Source: GWA2-49-15 sp964359085
Lineage (GTDB): Bacteria; Bdellovibrionota; Bacteriovoracia; Bacteriovoracales; Bacteriovoracaceae
Reading direction: 5' to 3'
DNA: 8,169 nucleotides
NCBI GenBank assembly: GCA_964359085.1
Contig: CAYHRT010000182.1
Span: forward strand, 1-8,169
Made by a program: the position numbers and the translations under genes. The notes beneath the pieces are model-generated. The model ran no database searches. It saw only the letters and a program-made list of their open reading frames with translations, and was not told the DNA's origin. This document shows positions 1-6,161 of this stretch, piece by piece (position 1 is the stretch's first letter; every line of letters begins with the position of its first letter).

Positions 1-236
1 TCATCCATGGCCTTGGCAGAACATAAGTGATGACTGACAGGACAGATGCCACATAATCTTTGGACCAAAACGGGTGCTTCCCAATAGGGGCGGCCATGAA
101 TAAACTTTTCAAAGCCTCTAAACTCTACGATATGCAGGCGTGCTTCCTCCACCAGTCCTTGATCATTTAAGTGGATGGTTACTTTTCCATGGCCTTCCAC
201 ACGGGTTATAGGATCGATAATTATTTTTTTATTCAT
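1..236 (-). CDS. hoxH: NAD-reducing [NiFe] hydrogenase large subunit HoxH, N-terminal 78 residues (cut by window edge)
   Basis: This is the start of the large subunit that carries the Ni-Fe active site and splits H2 in the cytoplasm. The visible part opens with the family's typical strand and the ITRVEGHGK motif (residues 10-18), including the conserved Glu14. It ends in the L1 motif RLCGICPVSHH (60-70), where Cys62 and Cys65 should be two of the four cysteines binding Ni and Fe. The second cysteine pair (L2, near the C-terminus) and the maturation cleavage site lie outside the window. The ATG at 236 starts 9 bases after the hoxY stop. The only Shine-Dalgarno-like bases (TAGG) overlap that stop, so translation is probably coupled to hoxY. 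The call is firm because of the L1 motif and the three hox genes upstream in the operon. Confidence 0.93.
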   Translation of the reverse strand, partial: MNKKIIIDPITRVEGHGKVTIHLNDQGLVEEARLHIVEFRGFEKFIHGRPYWEAPVLVQRLCGICPVSHHLCSAKAMD

Positions 237-245
237 AGCTTAAAC

Positions 246-794
246 CTAATCATACTTCAGGCATTGGTAGGGAAGAGTCTCTTTTTTGCCTGTGATAAGT
301 CCCAGGAGACTCTTCCAAATTATTTCCGAGCAAGGCGGGCAGCCAGGAATATAGTGATCAATTTTTACAATTTCATGGCAGGGATAGATTTTATTTAAAA
401 TCTTGGGTAGGTCCGGATGATGAGGGATAATTTGGTTACCGGGAATCGTGGTGGGTACTTTGAGATAGGCCTCTTCAAGGCAGACGCGTAGTTTCATTTC
501 ATTGCGTAAGGCCGGCAATCCACCCATGATAGCACACTCGCCCAGACTGATGAGAACGTCGCAATTTTTTCTAAAGGCAATCAAGGCATGCACATTTTCA
601 TCATTGCAACATCCCCCTTCAATAATTCCGAGATCGCAATGTTTGGTGAAGTATTTAATATCGGTCAGAGGTGAACGATTGAATTCCACAAGTTCAATTA
701 ACTGTAAAAAATTTAAATCAATATCCAGAATGGACATATGACAACCGAAGCAACCTGCCAGACTTATAGTGCCGATCACCTTTTTTTGGGGCAT
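246..794 (-). CDS. hoxY: NAD-reducing [NiFe] hydrogenase small subunit HoxY
   Basis: HoxY is the electron-transfer partner of HoxH. It holds the [4Fe-4S] cluster next to the Ni-Fe site and passes electrons to HoxU/HoxF. The 182-residue protein is short and has no Tat signal, as expected for a soluble cytosolic small subunit. The likely cluster ligands are Cys15 and Cys18 (GCFGCH), Cys87 (GECAIMGG) and Cys152 (PGCPP). The EGGCC segment at 59-63 has two further cysteines where the Cupriavidus protein, as I recall it, has none. The ATG at 794 lies one base after the hoxU stop and is preceded by AAGGGAG at 810-804, a good ribosome-binding site. The gene sits third in a hoxFUYH operon. Motifs and context agree, so confidence is high. 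Confidence 0.94.
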   Translation of the reverse strand: MPQKKVIGTISLAGCFGCHMSILDIDLNFLQLIELVEFNRSPLTDIKYFTKHCDLGIIEGGCCNDENVHALIAFRKNCDVLISLGECAIMGGLPALRNEMKLRVCLEEAYLKVPTTIPGNQIIPHHPDLPKILNKIYPCHEIVKIDHYIPGCPPCSEIIWKSLLGLITGKKETLPYQCLKYD

Positions 795-795
795 A

Positions 796-1506
796 CTACA
801 GTTCTCCCTTAGGTATAAGACCTATCGGCTTTTTATCATATTGACGTGTTCCAACCGGACGATCAAAACCTCCCCCTTGCAGTAAAATGGCCCCGGTGGG
901 ACATAATTGCTTGGCCTCCTGCAATTTTTCAGGAGTCAGGAGTTTTTCTCGTTCCAGGTCAATCATGACTCGCGTTCTCGCCCCACGATTAACAAAACTG
1001 AAAACTTTAAAACCTTGATCATCTTGAAACAAATTAGTGCAACGTTTGCAATGCATGCAACGATTATGTTCCAGGATAATGTGTTGTCCTTCATAATGGA
1101 TATGATAGGGCGAAAAACGATAGTGAAAGCGCGCCACCCTCATGTCCATGGCATAGGCCACCGCTTGAAGTTGACAGTCTCCGCTTTTTTCACACGCTGG
1201 ACAAAAATGATTTCCCTCGACAAAAATTAATTCAACGATGGCCTTGCGCATATCTTGCAACTCAGGGGTATTAACCTCCAGTTGCATATTTTCTTCGACG
1301 GTCAGAGTGCAGGCCGCCATATTTCGACCATTGACTTTAATGCTACAAACGCGGCAGGTACCAAGGCATTCATGCCCTTCCAAATAACAAAGCGTAGGAA
1401 TGTAGACACCATTTTTCCTGGCGGCCAAGATTAGATTTTCTCCCTCGGTAGCTTGATGAGTTTTGCCATCGATTGTCCATAAGACTATTTTCGTGACTAT
1501 CTTCAT
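796..1506 (-). CDS. hoxU: NAD-reducing hydrogenase diaphorase iron-sulfur subunit HoxU
   Basis: HoxU relays electrons between the hydrogenase pair HoxY/HoxH and the NAD-binding HoxF, and resembles the N-terminal part of NuoG of complex I. Three cluster sites are visible. The first is a plant-type [2Fe-2S] site with Cys40, Cys51, Cys54 and Cys66. The second is a His-ligated [4Fe-4S] site with His100, Cys102, Cys105 and Cys111. The third is a [4Fe-4S] site with Cys150, Cys153, Cys156 and a distant Cys202 in CPTGAI. The His-x-Cys spacing and the distant fourth cysteine match the Cupriavidus HoxU rather than cyanobacterial HoxU. At 236 residues the length is normal. The ATG overlaps the hoxF stop as ATGA, and an AAGGA site lies just before it inside hoxF, which implies translational coupling. 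Confidence 0.94.
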   Translation of the reverse strand: MKIVTKIVLWTIDGKTHQATEGENLILAARKNGVYIPTLCYLEGHECLGTCRVCSIKVNGRNMAACTLTVEENMQLEVNTPELQDMRKAIVELIFVEGNHFCPACEKSGDCQLQAVAYAMDMRVARFHYRFSPYHIHYEGQHIILEHNRCMHCKRCTNLFQDDQGFKVFSFVNRGARTRVMIDLEREKLLTPEKLQEAKQLCPTGAILLQGGGFDRPVGTRQYDKKPIGLIPKGEL

Positions 1507-3278
1507 ACTTCCTTCTCTTGCGCTTTAAAAATCTGATCATACTCGCGGGTGGCCTGGATTAAATCAAAATTCCATACCCCATCTTTGGAATCTGGGATGA
1601 GTAGCTTTTGAAAAATTTCAGGAAAATATTTTAGGCCGGTCAGAATTGGATTGGAAGAAGTTTGGCCGAGACCACAGCGACTTGTATGGGTGATAATACG
1701 GGCCCATTCTTGAGCATTGCCAAGACTACGCTCATGCGCCTTATGGGCCCTCAGCTTTTTCATAAATTCCAGCAGCATGACGTTTCCGGCACGGCAAGGA
1801 GAACAACACCCACAAGATTCATTCACAAAAAATTCCATATGATTTTGAATAATCTGCAAGAGATCTCGGTCTTTGGAAAAGATTGTGATAGCACCACCAG
1901 TGGCCAGATCTTCAAAGCAAATTTTACGATCTTGCTCTTGCGCGCTTATCAGCGTGCCCGATGGCCCGCCAATTTGTAGCGCCAGCGGGTCGCTGGCCTT
2001 GACTTCTTTTAAGAGCTGCGAAATGGTCATTCCAAAAGGCCATTCATAAATGCCAGGTTTTAAAACATCGCCGGAAACACTAAAGAGTCTCGTGCCTGTT
2101 GATTGCGCAGTTCCGACAGACAGGAAGCGTGTAGGCCCCTTTTCCATAAGATGTGTCACGCTACAAAAAGTTTCCACATTATTAATGACGGTTGGGCGGC
2201 CTTTATATCCCCGTTCAACCGGGAATGGGGGTCTGATTCGGGGTTCCCCCCGCCTTCCTTCTAAGGATTCAAGCAGCGCCGACTCTTCACCACAAACATA
2301 GGCCCCGGCCCCCAATTGAATTCGAATGGTGAAAGGATTATTTTTGTGAAATTTTGTCAGTTGGCGTTCGAGTCGAGGAAGCAAGTATTGATATTCGGCC
2401 CTGAGGTAGATAATGCCTTCACGCGCACCAATCGCCAAACCTGCGATGGCCATCCCTTCCAAGAGCATGGGTGCCCGCTTGCTTAAAAGCATGCGATCTT
2501 TAAAAGTTCCTGGCTCTCCTTCATCGGCATTACAGATGACATAATGGGTATCACTCTTGGCCTTTCGACATAAATCCCATTTTTTCCAGGTAGGAAAGCC
2601 GGCACCGCCACGACCACGCAGACCAGAAATTTTGAGTGTGTTAATAATTTCTTCCGCGCCTTTGGTCCTGGCCTTCAGGAGTCCTTTGCCTTCGCTGTAA
2701 CTCTCTAAGAGAATATCTTTTCGCCAAATTTTATTGCTAACTTTGCCCGCCAGTTTTTGTGGGGAAATGCCTCGCTTGAGTTGGCGCGCAAGAAGGGTAG
2801 CGCGCTTCGCAGTCATCCGGGTGAAGGGAAGAAAATTAATCAGGCACGCCGGCCCTTGGTCACTCATCCCAATACAGGGAGTGGCAAACAGCCCAATATC
2901 ATGCTCTTTCGATACTTCACCCATCTTAATGCCGAGTTCTCTTTCAAAGACCTCACGCACCTGATCTTGTCCTTGGTGGATGGCGGTCACTGATGAATCC
3001 AGGTAGATTTGGATTTTTCCCGCCGGTCGAGTGTGAAAAAAATGATAGAAAGTTAAGGTGTCTTCCAAGTCAATTTGACTTGTCTTTAGATGGCGCGCCA
3101 AATGTTGAAGTGCCTCGATTGGCACATGATCAAAGCCTTTTTGAATGGCCCAAAACATATCGAGCAGATGTCCGCGATCATAGTGATATTGTGCCACCAG
3201 ATTTTGAACGAAGGATGGTAAAAAAGAGTCCAAGGTCACACCCAAAAAAACGACAGTCCAACCAAATAAGATTAACAT
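1503..3278 (-). CDS. hoxF: NAD-reducing hydrogenase diaphorase subunit HoxF (FMN/NAD binding; HoxE-like domain fused)
   Basis: HoxF binds FMN and NAD(H) and passes electrons from H2 oxidation to NAD+, or in reverse. From the ATG at 3278 it is 591 residues. Residues about 20-155 form a HoxE/NuoE-like thioredoxin fold, but its [2Fe-2S] cysteines are mostly gone: Asp94 stands where the first cysteine is expected and Cys135 remains. The NuoF-like part follows, with GLRGRGGAGF (219-228) and NADEGEPGTFKDR (250-262) for FMN and NAD. The C-terminal [4Fe-4S] ligands are Cys489, Cys492, Cys495 and Cys535 (SRCGLG). Identity is firm but the start is not. The frame is open back to a TTG at 3314. A TTG at 3233 would match the start of the Cupriavidus protein and would remove a hydrophobic 15-residue leader. 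None of the three has a strong ribosome-binding site. It heads the hox operon. Confidence 0.93.
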   Translation of the reverse strand: MLILFGWTVVFLGVTLDSFLPSFVQNLVAQYHYDRGHLLDMFWAIQKGFDHVPIEALQHLARHLKTSQIDLEDTLTFYHFFHTRPAGKIQIYLDSSVTAIHQGQDQVREVFERELGIKMGEVSKEHDIGLFATPCIGMSDQGPACLINFLPFTRMTAKRATLLARQLKRGISPQKLAGKVSNKIWRKDILLESYSEGKGLLKARTKGAEEIINTLKISGLRGRGGAGFPTWKKWDLCRKAKSDTHYVICNADEGEPGTFKDRMLLSKRAPMLLEGMAIAGLAIGAREGIIYLRAEYQYLLPRLERQLTKFHKNNPFTIRIQLGAGAYVCGEESALLESLEGRRGEPRIRPPFPVERGYKGRPTVINNVETFCSVTHLMEKGPTRFLSVGTAQSTGTRLFSVSGDVLKPGIYEWPFGMTISQLLKEVKASDPLALQIGGPSGTLISAQEQDRKICFEDLATGGAITIFSKDRDLLQIIQNHMEFFVNESCGCCSPCRAGNVMLLEFMKKLRAHKAHERSLGNAQEWARIITHTSRCGLGQTSSNPILTGLKYFPEIFQKLLIPDSKDGVWNFDLIQATREYDQIFKAQEKEV

Positions 3279-3356
3279 GTCTTTTTGTTGTTGCAGTTGT
3301 TGAATAAAAAACAAATAAAAATAGAATCAAAAGGAAACGCAAAAAAGATTTACAGC

Positions 3357-3384
3357 TTCATAAAATAGGCCATAAACTTGACAA
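3357..3384 (-). promoter_or_regulatory. candidate promoter of the hox operon
   Basis: Read on the minus strand, TTGTCA (3384-3379) and TATGAA (3362-3357) are separated by 16 bases and resemble sigma-70 -35 and -10 boxes. Transcription would begin near 3350, upstream of every possible hoxF start. The -35 box shares five of its six base pairs with a -35-like box facing the porin gene. This is a motif reading by eye in AT-rich DNA, so the call is tentative. Confidence 0.35.
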
Positions 3385-3405
3385 AAGTATGCTTTTTTAT
3401 AGTTT
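3378..3405 (+). promoter_or_regulatory. candidate promoter of the first porin gene
   Basis: A perfect -35 consensus TTGACA lies at 3378-3383. After 16 bases comes TAGTTT (3400-3405), a poor -10 box; the better-looking TATAGT at 3398-3403 leaves only 14 bases of spacing. Transcription would start about 40 bases before the porin ATG, just ahead of its ribosome-binding site. The -35 match is convincing but the -10 is weak, so an activator or another sigma factor could be involved. Confidence 0.35.
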
Positions 3406-3450
3406 TGCGTAAAGCGTCAGTCTTATTTTTTTAAAAAGGAGAAGTCGTTT

Positions 3451-4497
3451 ATGGTGAGCAAAAGATTGGTCTTGGTATTAATCGCATTGTGTTCCTTTGA
3501 TAGTTTGGCTTCAGAGATGAAAGTATCAACCTTGTTCTTTGGTGACTACTATTGGAACAAGCACACGGATACGGCCGCTAACAATGGTCTGCATGGTCTT
3601 GCCCTTCGTCGTATTTACTTAAATTTTGATGGTGCCTTAGATGAAAAGCATGACGCGAAAGTGGTGTTAGAGGCCAATCAACCATCTCCGACTGCTGCGG
3701 CCGCAAGCACTACTCCATATGTGAAACAGGCCAATATGACCCGAAAATTCGGTGATCATGCTGCTTCCATTGGAATCGTGGCAACTCCCGCACTTGCTGC
3801 AGCTGAAGCGAGCTGGGGGTATCGCGATGTCGAGAAAACTCCTACAGACCTCTTGGGATGGGTGGGCGCAGTTGACGGCGGTGTGACCGTGAAGGGTTCC
3901 TTCATGGAAAAAAAATTGATGTACCACGTTCTTTATGGAAATGGTGCTAAGACGACCCAAGAGACAGATAAGTATAAAGAATATTATGCTTCTCTCGGTT
4001 TTGCTCCGGTCAATGGTCTTCTTGTCGAAGTGTATTATGATGAGAAAAAGTCTTATAAGGGTCTGACAGATTCTACCGTAAATCAACTCTTTGTTGGTTA
4101 TAAGATGGAAGGTCTGCGCGCAGGTGTCCAATATGCTACCCATAAATTAGGGACTCAAAGCGCTGGTGTTGCCACGGCCGATATCAAGAGAAATGTCCTA
4201 TCCGGGCACGTCGCAAAACAGCTCGGTGAAGAGTGGTCAGCTTTTGCCCGTTACGATATGGTTAAGGCCGACACCGATGCCTCCGTCAATACGGCCAATC
4301 TCTATTACGTAACCACTAGCTCTAATGCCACAGAATATAATTTGATGATTTTGGGGGCCGATTACAAAAGTGGCGACAACTTCCACATTATTCCGAACAT
4401 TGAGCGCGTCGGTTACAGTAAACAAATGACAACTGTAACGACACCAAAACCGAAGGCCGATGAGATCGTGCGCTTGACGTTCTCTTGTAAGTTTTAA
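3451..4497 (+). CDS. porin-like outer-membrane beta-barrel protein, first tandem copy
   Basis: This is a 348-residue exported protein, probably an outer-membrane channel; the substrate is unknown. Residues 1-21 form a Sec signal peptide (basic start, hydrophobic core, cleavage near LAS-E). The mature protein has the alternating pattern of amphipathic beta strands, many Tyr, Phe and Gly residues, no cytoplasmic-type domain and a terminal phenylalanine, all typical of porins. It is about 80% identical to the gene at 5044 by hand count. The two differ most in a short loop near residues 76-89 (Pro, Thr and Ala rich), which is 4 residues shorter here. The ATG is preceded by AAGGAG at 3436-3441. 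The third residue from the C-terminus is Cys346 where the paralogue has Tyr. A GC-rich hairpin follows the stop. I cannot assign it to a named porin family. Confidence 0.8.
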   Translation: MVSKRLVLVLIALCSFDSLASEMKVSTLFFGDYYWNKHTDTAANNGLHGLALRRIYLNFDGALDEKHDAKVVLEANQPSPTAAAASTTPYVKQANMTRKFGDHAASIGIVATPALAAAEASWGYRDVEKTPTDLLGWVGAVDGGVTVKGSFMEKKLMYHVLYGNGAKTTQETDKYKEYYASLGFAPVNGLLVEVYYDEKKSYKGLTDSTVNQLFVGYKMEGLRAGVQYATHKLGTQSAGVATADIKRNVLSGHVAKQLGEEWSAFARYDMVKADTDASVNTANLYYVTTSSNATEYNLMILGADYKSGDNFHIIPNIERVGYSKQMTTVTTPKPKADEIVRLTFSCKF

Positions 4498-4516
4498 TCG
4501 AAATAGCTTCTTTGTT

Positions 4517-4542
4517 CTGCGGGATGGATGAACGTCCCGCAG
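4517..4542 (+). terminator. GC-rich hairpin 20 bases after the first porin gene
   Basis: CTGCGGGA (4517-4524) pairs with TCCCGCAG (4535-4542) to give a perfect 8-base-pair stem around a 10-base loop. The bases after it are not a clear T-run, so it may be a weak or factor-assisted terminator, or a structure that protects the 3' end of the mRNA. A nearly identical stem follows the second porin gene, which supports a real function. Confidence 0.55.
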
Positions 4543-4591
4543 ACATCTAATTTGATAGAGCCGCTTGTTCAGACCTGGACCTGCTGTTGCC

Positions 4592-4641
4592 ATAAAAATG
4601 TCACAATTCAAAAAAATAACTCTGATTAAAATCATTTTTCA
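4592..4641. repeat. direct repeat, copy 1 of 2
   Basis: This 50-base AT-rich segment matches 4864-4913 in the same orientation at about 42 of 50 positions by hand. The first 29 bases agree best, at 27 of 29. Copy 1 contains TGATTAAAATCA, which has the TGAT-N4-ATCA core of an FNR/CRP-family site; copy 2 has lost that symmetry. The likeness may run further with a gap, since TGAGATAAGTTTTC (4671-4684) resembles TGAAATAATTTTC (4925-4937). That would make this an old duplication of regulatory DNA. Confidence 0.6.
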
Positions 4642-4756
4642 AAAATATAACACTTTTAAAAAAATGTCCTTGAGATAAGTTTTCCCAGTCATTCATTCAA
4701 AGAATAAAAAGCCATAAGGTATAAATGTGCGCCAATCAGTCCTATCCAGAACGGCT

Positions 4757-4803
4757 TCAAGCACCAAGTCCAAAGATGCGAGATTGCTTGATTCTTTTTG
4801 TTG
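4757..4803 (+). terminator. weak terminator-like stem followed by a T-rich run
   Basis: TCAAGCA (4757-4763) pairs with TGCTTGA (4785-4791) in a 7-base-pair stem with a 21-base loop. TTCTTTTTGTT follows at once, as in an intrinsic terminator. The stem is short and the loop large, so it may be chance. It could end a small RNA started from the promoter-like boxes at 4696-4725, or stop readthrough from the first porin gene. Confidence 0.2.
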
Positions 4804-4863
4804 TCTTGTGTGTGGCCTGTTAGGCGAACGTTTCACTTCTAGGAAATACAAAAAAGTGGCGTA

Positions 4864-4913
4864 ATAAAAATGTAACAATTCAAAAAAATTACCATGTGAA
4901 AAATCATTTTACA
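4864..4913. repeat. direct repeat, copy 2 of 2
   Basis: This is the partner of the segment at 4592-4641, 272 bases downstream and in the same orientation. It lies upstream of the second porin gene and overlaps an imperfect palindrome, TGTGAAAA then TTTTACA (4896-4914). Its position before a gene makes a regulatory origin more likely than a mobile-element end. No insertion-sequence features lie between the copies. Confidence 0.6.
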
Positions 4914-5010
4914 TAAAATTGCTCTGAAATAATTTTCTTCATACACTTAATTGAAATTACATAAAAATGAAAAAAGAAATTAGGTACGTAACAAGTGTTA
5001 GTGGTTTTTA

Positions 5011-5023
5011 ATGTTATTAACAT
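5011..5023. promoter_or_regulatory. perfect palindrome upstream of the second porin gene, possible operator
   Basis: ATGTTA and TAACAT form a perfect inverted repeat around one central T. It ends four bases before the ribosome-binding site of the gene at 5044. A one-base loop does not suit an RNA hairpin, so a site for a dimeric DNA-binding protein is more likely. Nothing similar precedes the first porin gene. In such AT-rich DNA a chance origin cannot be excluded. Confidence 0.35.
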
Positions 5024-5043
5024 AACGAAAGGAGAAGAAGTGT

Positions 5044-6102
5044 ATGTCAAAAAAGATGTTAGTACTGGCTTTGTTCGTGTTAGGCCCTCTCGGGGCATTT
5101 GCCGCAGAAATGAAAGTATCAACCTTGTTTTTTGGTGATTATTATTGGGTAAAGCATACTGATACGGCCAGCAGTAATGGGCAACATGGTTTGTCCTTTC
5201 GGCGTATTTACTTAACTTTGGATAGCGCTTTGGATGATAACCATTCTGCTAAAGTTCAGTTAGAGGCCAACCAGGCATCTTGGACGGGATCAGGCCCAGC
5301 AACTGCAGCGAATATGACACCGTTTGTTAAACAGGCCAATATCACCAGAAAATTTGGTGATCACGCCGCCTCTATCGGTATTGTTGGAACGCCCGCGCTT
5401 TCCGCAGCAGAAGCGAGCTGGGGGTACCGCGATGTCGAGAAAACTCCTTTGGATCTTTTAGGATGGGTAGGCTCAACAGATGGTGCTGTTTCTGTGAAGG
5501 GTTCATTCATGGAAAAAATGCTAATGTACCACGTGATGCTCGGCAATGGTGCGAAGAGCCAGCAAGAGACAGATAAGTACAAGGAACAGTATGTATCTCT
5601 GGGTGTTGCCCCAATTAAAGATCTTCTTGTCGAAGCCTACTACGATAAAAAAGAATCTTATAAAGGTTTAACTGATGCCACGGTAAATCAGCTTTTTGTT
5701 GGTTATAAAATGAGCGGTCTGCGGGTCGGTGCTCAATACGCTACCTATAAGTTAGGTACTCAGAGTGCGGGTGTTGCTACTGCTGACATTAAGAGAACTC
5801 TTACCTCTGCCCACGTTGCAAAAGACCTTGGTGATACCTGGTCAGCTTTTGCCCGTTACGACATGGTTAAGGCAGATACGGATGCTTCTGTAAGTACTGC
5901 GAACCTGTACTATGTCACCACAAGTTCAAATGCTACAGAATATAATTTGCTGATTGCCGGTGTTGATTATAAGGACAGCGACAACTTCCACATCATTCCG
6001 AACGTTGAGCGCGTCGGCTACAGTAAACAGAAAACAACGGTGACGACAGCAAAACCGAAGGCCGATGAAATTGTCCGTTTGACTTTCTCATATAAATTCT
6101 AA
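5044..6102 (+). CDS. porin-like outer-membrane beta-barrel protein, second tandem copy
   Basis: This 352-residue paralogue of the gene at 3451 probably forms a channel in the outer membrane; the solute is unknown. It starts with a signal peptide of about 20-21 residues (cleavage near AFA-A or FAA-E). The mature protein begins EMKVSTLFFGDYYW, as in its neighbour. Both then share long invariant blocks such as GDHAASIG, SWGYRDVEKTP and NLYYVTTSSNATEYNL. Differences cluster in the Gly, Ala and Thr-rich loop at about 76-93 and in scattered strand positions. The C-terminus, RLTFSYKF, has the aromatic residues expected of a barrel-assembly signal. The ATG follows AAAGGAGAAG with good spacing. The long upstream spacer suggests its own promoter, so the two genes may be expressed under different conditions. 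Confidence 0.8.
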   Translation: MSKKMLVLALFVLGPLGAFAAEMKVSTLFFGDYYWVKHTDTASSNGQHGLSFRRIYLTLDSALDDNHSAKVQLEANQASWTGSGPATAANMTPFVKQANITRKFGDHAASIGIVGTPALSAAEASWGYRDVEKTPLDLLGWVGSTDGAVSVKGSFMEKMLMYHVMLGNGAKSQQETDKYKEQYVSLGVAPIKDLLVEAYYDKKESYKGLTDATVNQLFVGYKMSGLRVGAQYATYKLGTQSAGVATADIKRTLTSAHVAKDLGDTWSAFARYDMVKADTDASVSTANLYYVTTSSNATEYNLLIAGVDYKDSDNFHIIPNVERVGYSKQKTTVTTAKPKADEIVRLTFSYKF

Positions 6103-6110
6103 TTTTTGTT

Positions 6111-6136
6111 CTGCGGGGTATTCGAGTATCCCGCAG
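6111..6136 (+). terminator. GC-rich hairpin directly after the second porin gene
   Basis: CTGCGGGGTA (6111-6120) pairs with TATCCCGCAG (6127-6136), giving ten base pairs with one G-U pair and a six-base loop. It is the counterpart of the hairpin after the first porin gene. Only TTCTTAT follows, so termination may be incomplete. The next gene starts 25 bases later with little room for a promoter, so partial readthrough into the molybdoenzyme operon is possible. Confidence 0.6.
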
Positions 6137-6161
6137 TTCTTATCGATGCGTGGAGGGTATA

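Larger units (their letters stand above)
4498..5043. other. 546-base AT-rich spacer between the two porin genes
   Basis: No convincing protein gene lies here. From left to right I see a GC-rich hairpin behind the first porin gene, a 50-base repeat copy containing the FNR-like palindrome TGATTAAAATCA (4623-4634), and a less AT-rich island at about 4711-4845. The island holds a possible promoter (TTCAAA 4696-4701, TATAAA 4720-4725) and a terminator-like fold. A second repeat copy follows, then a long AT-rich stretch with a weak -35/-10 pair (TTGCTC 4919-4924, TACACT 4942-4947). The perfect 13-base palindrome at 5011-5023 and the ribosome-binding site AAAGGAGAAG (5028-5037) of the second porin gene close the region. 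The size and structure suggest separate regulation of the second gene, which is inference. Confidence 0.6.

Noticed and set aside
796..1506. HoxU read as lacking a fourth cysteine in its last [4Fe-4S] site (CMHCKRCTNLF)
   Set aside because: The fourth ligand lies further on in CPTGAI (Cys202), the arrangement of Cupriavidus-type HoxU, so nothing is missing.
4693..4878. 61-codon open frame on the minus strand between the porin genes, starting with TTG
   Set aside because: It has no ribosome-binding site, begins inside a repeat copy, shows no recognisable domain and lies in AT-rich spacer DNA. It could be a relic of a gene but cannot be supported as one.
4592..4913. Repeat pair as ends of a mobile element
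   Set aside because: The copies are direct, not inverted; no transposase fragment or target duplication is seen, and only about 220 bases lie between them.
4896..4914. CRP-like site in repeat copy 2
   Set aside because: TGTGA is present, but the second half does not match TCACA at the proper spacing; the symmetry is that of generic A and T runs.
6150..6161. Upstream GTG start for the ferredoxin subunit, adding four residues
   Set aside because: The GTG overlaps the GGAGGG ribosome-binding site that serves the ATG at 6162, and no separate site precedes it.
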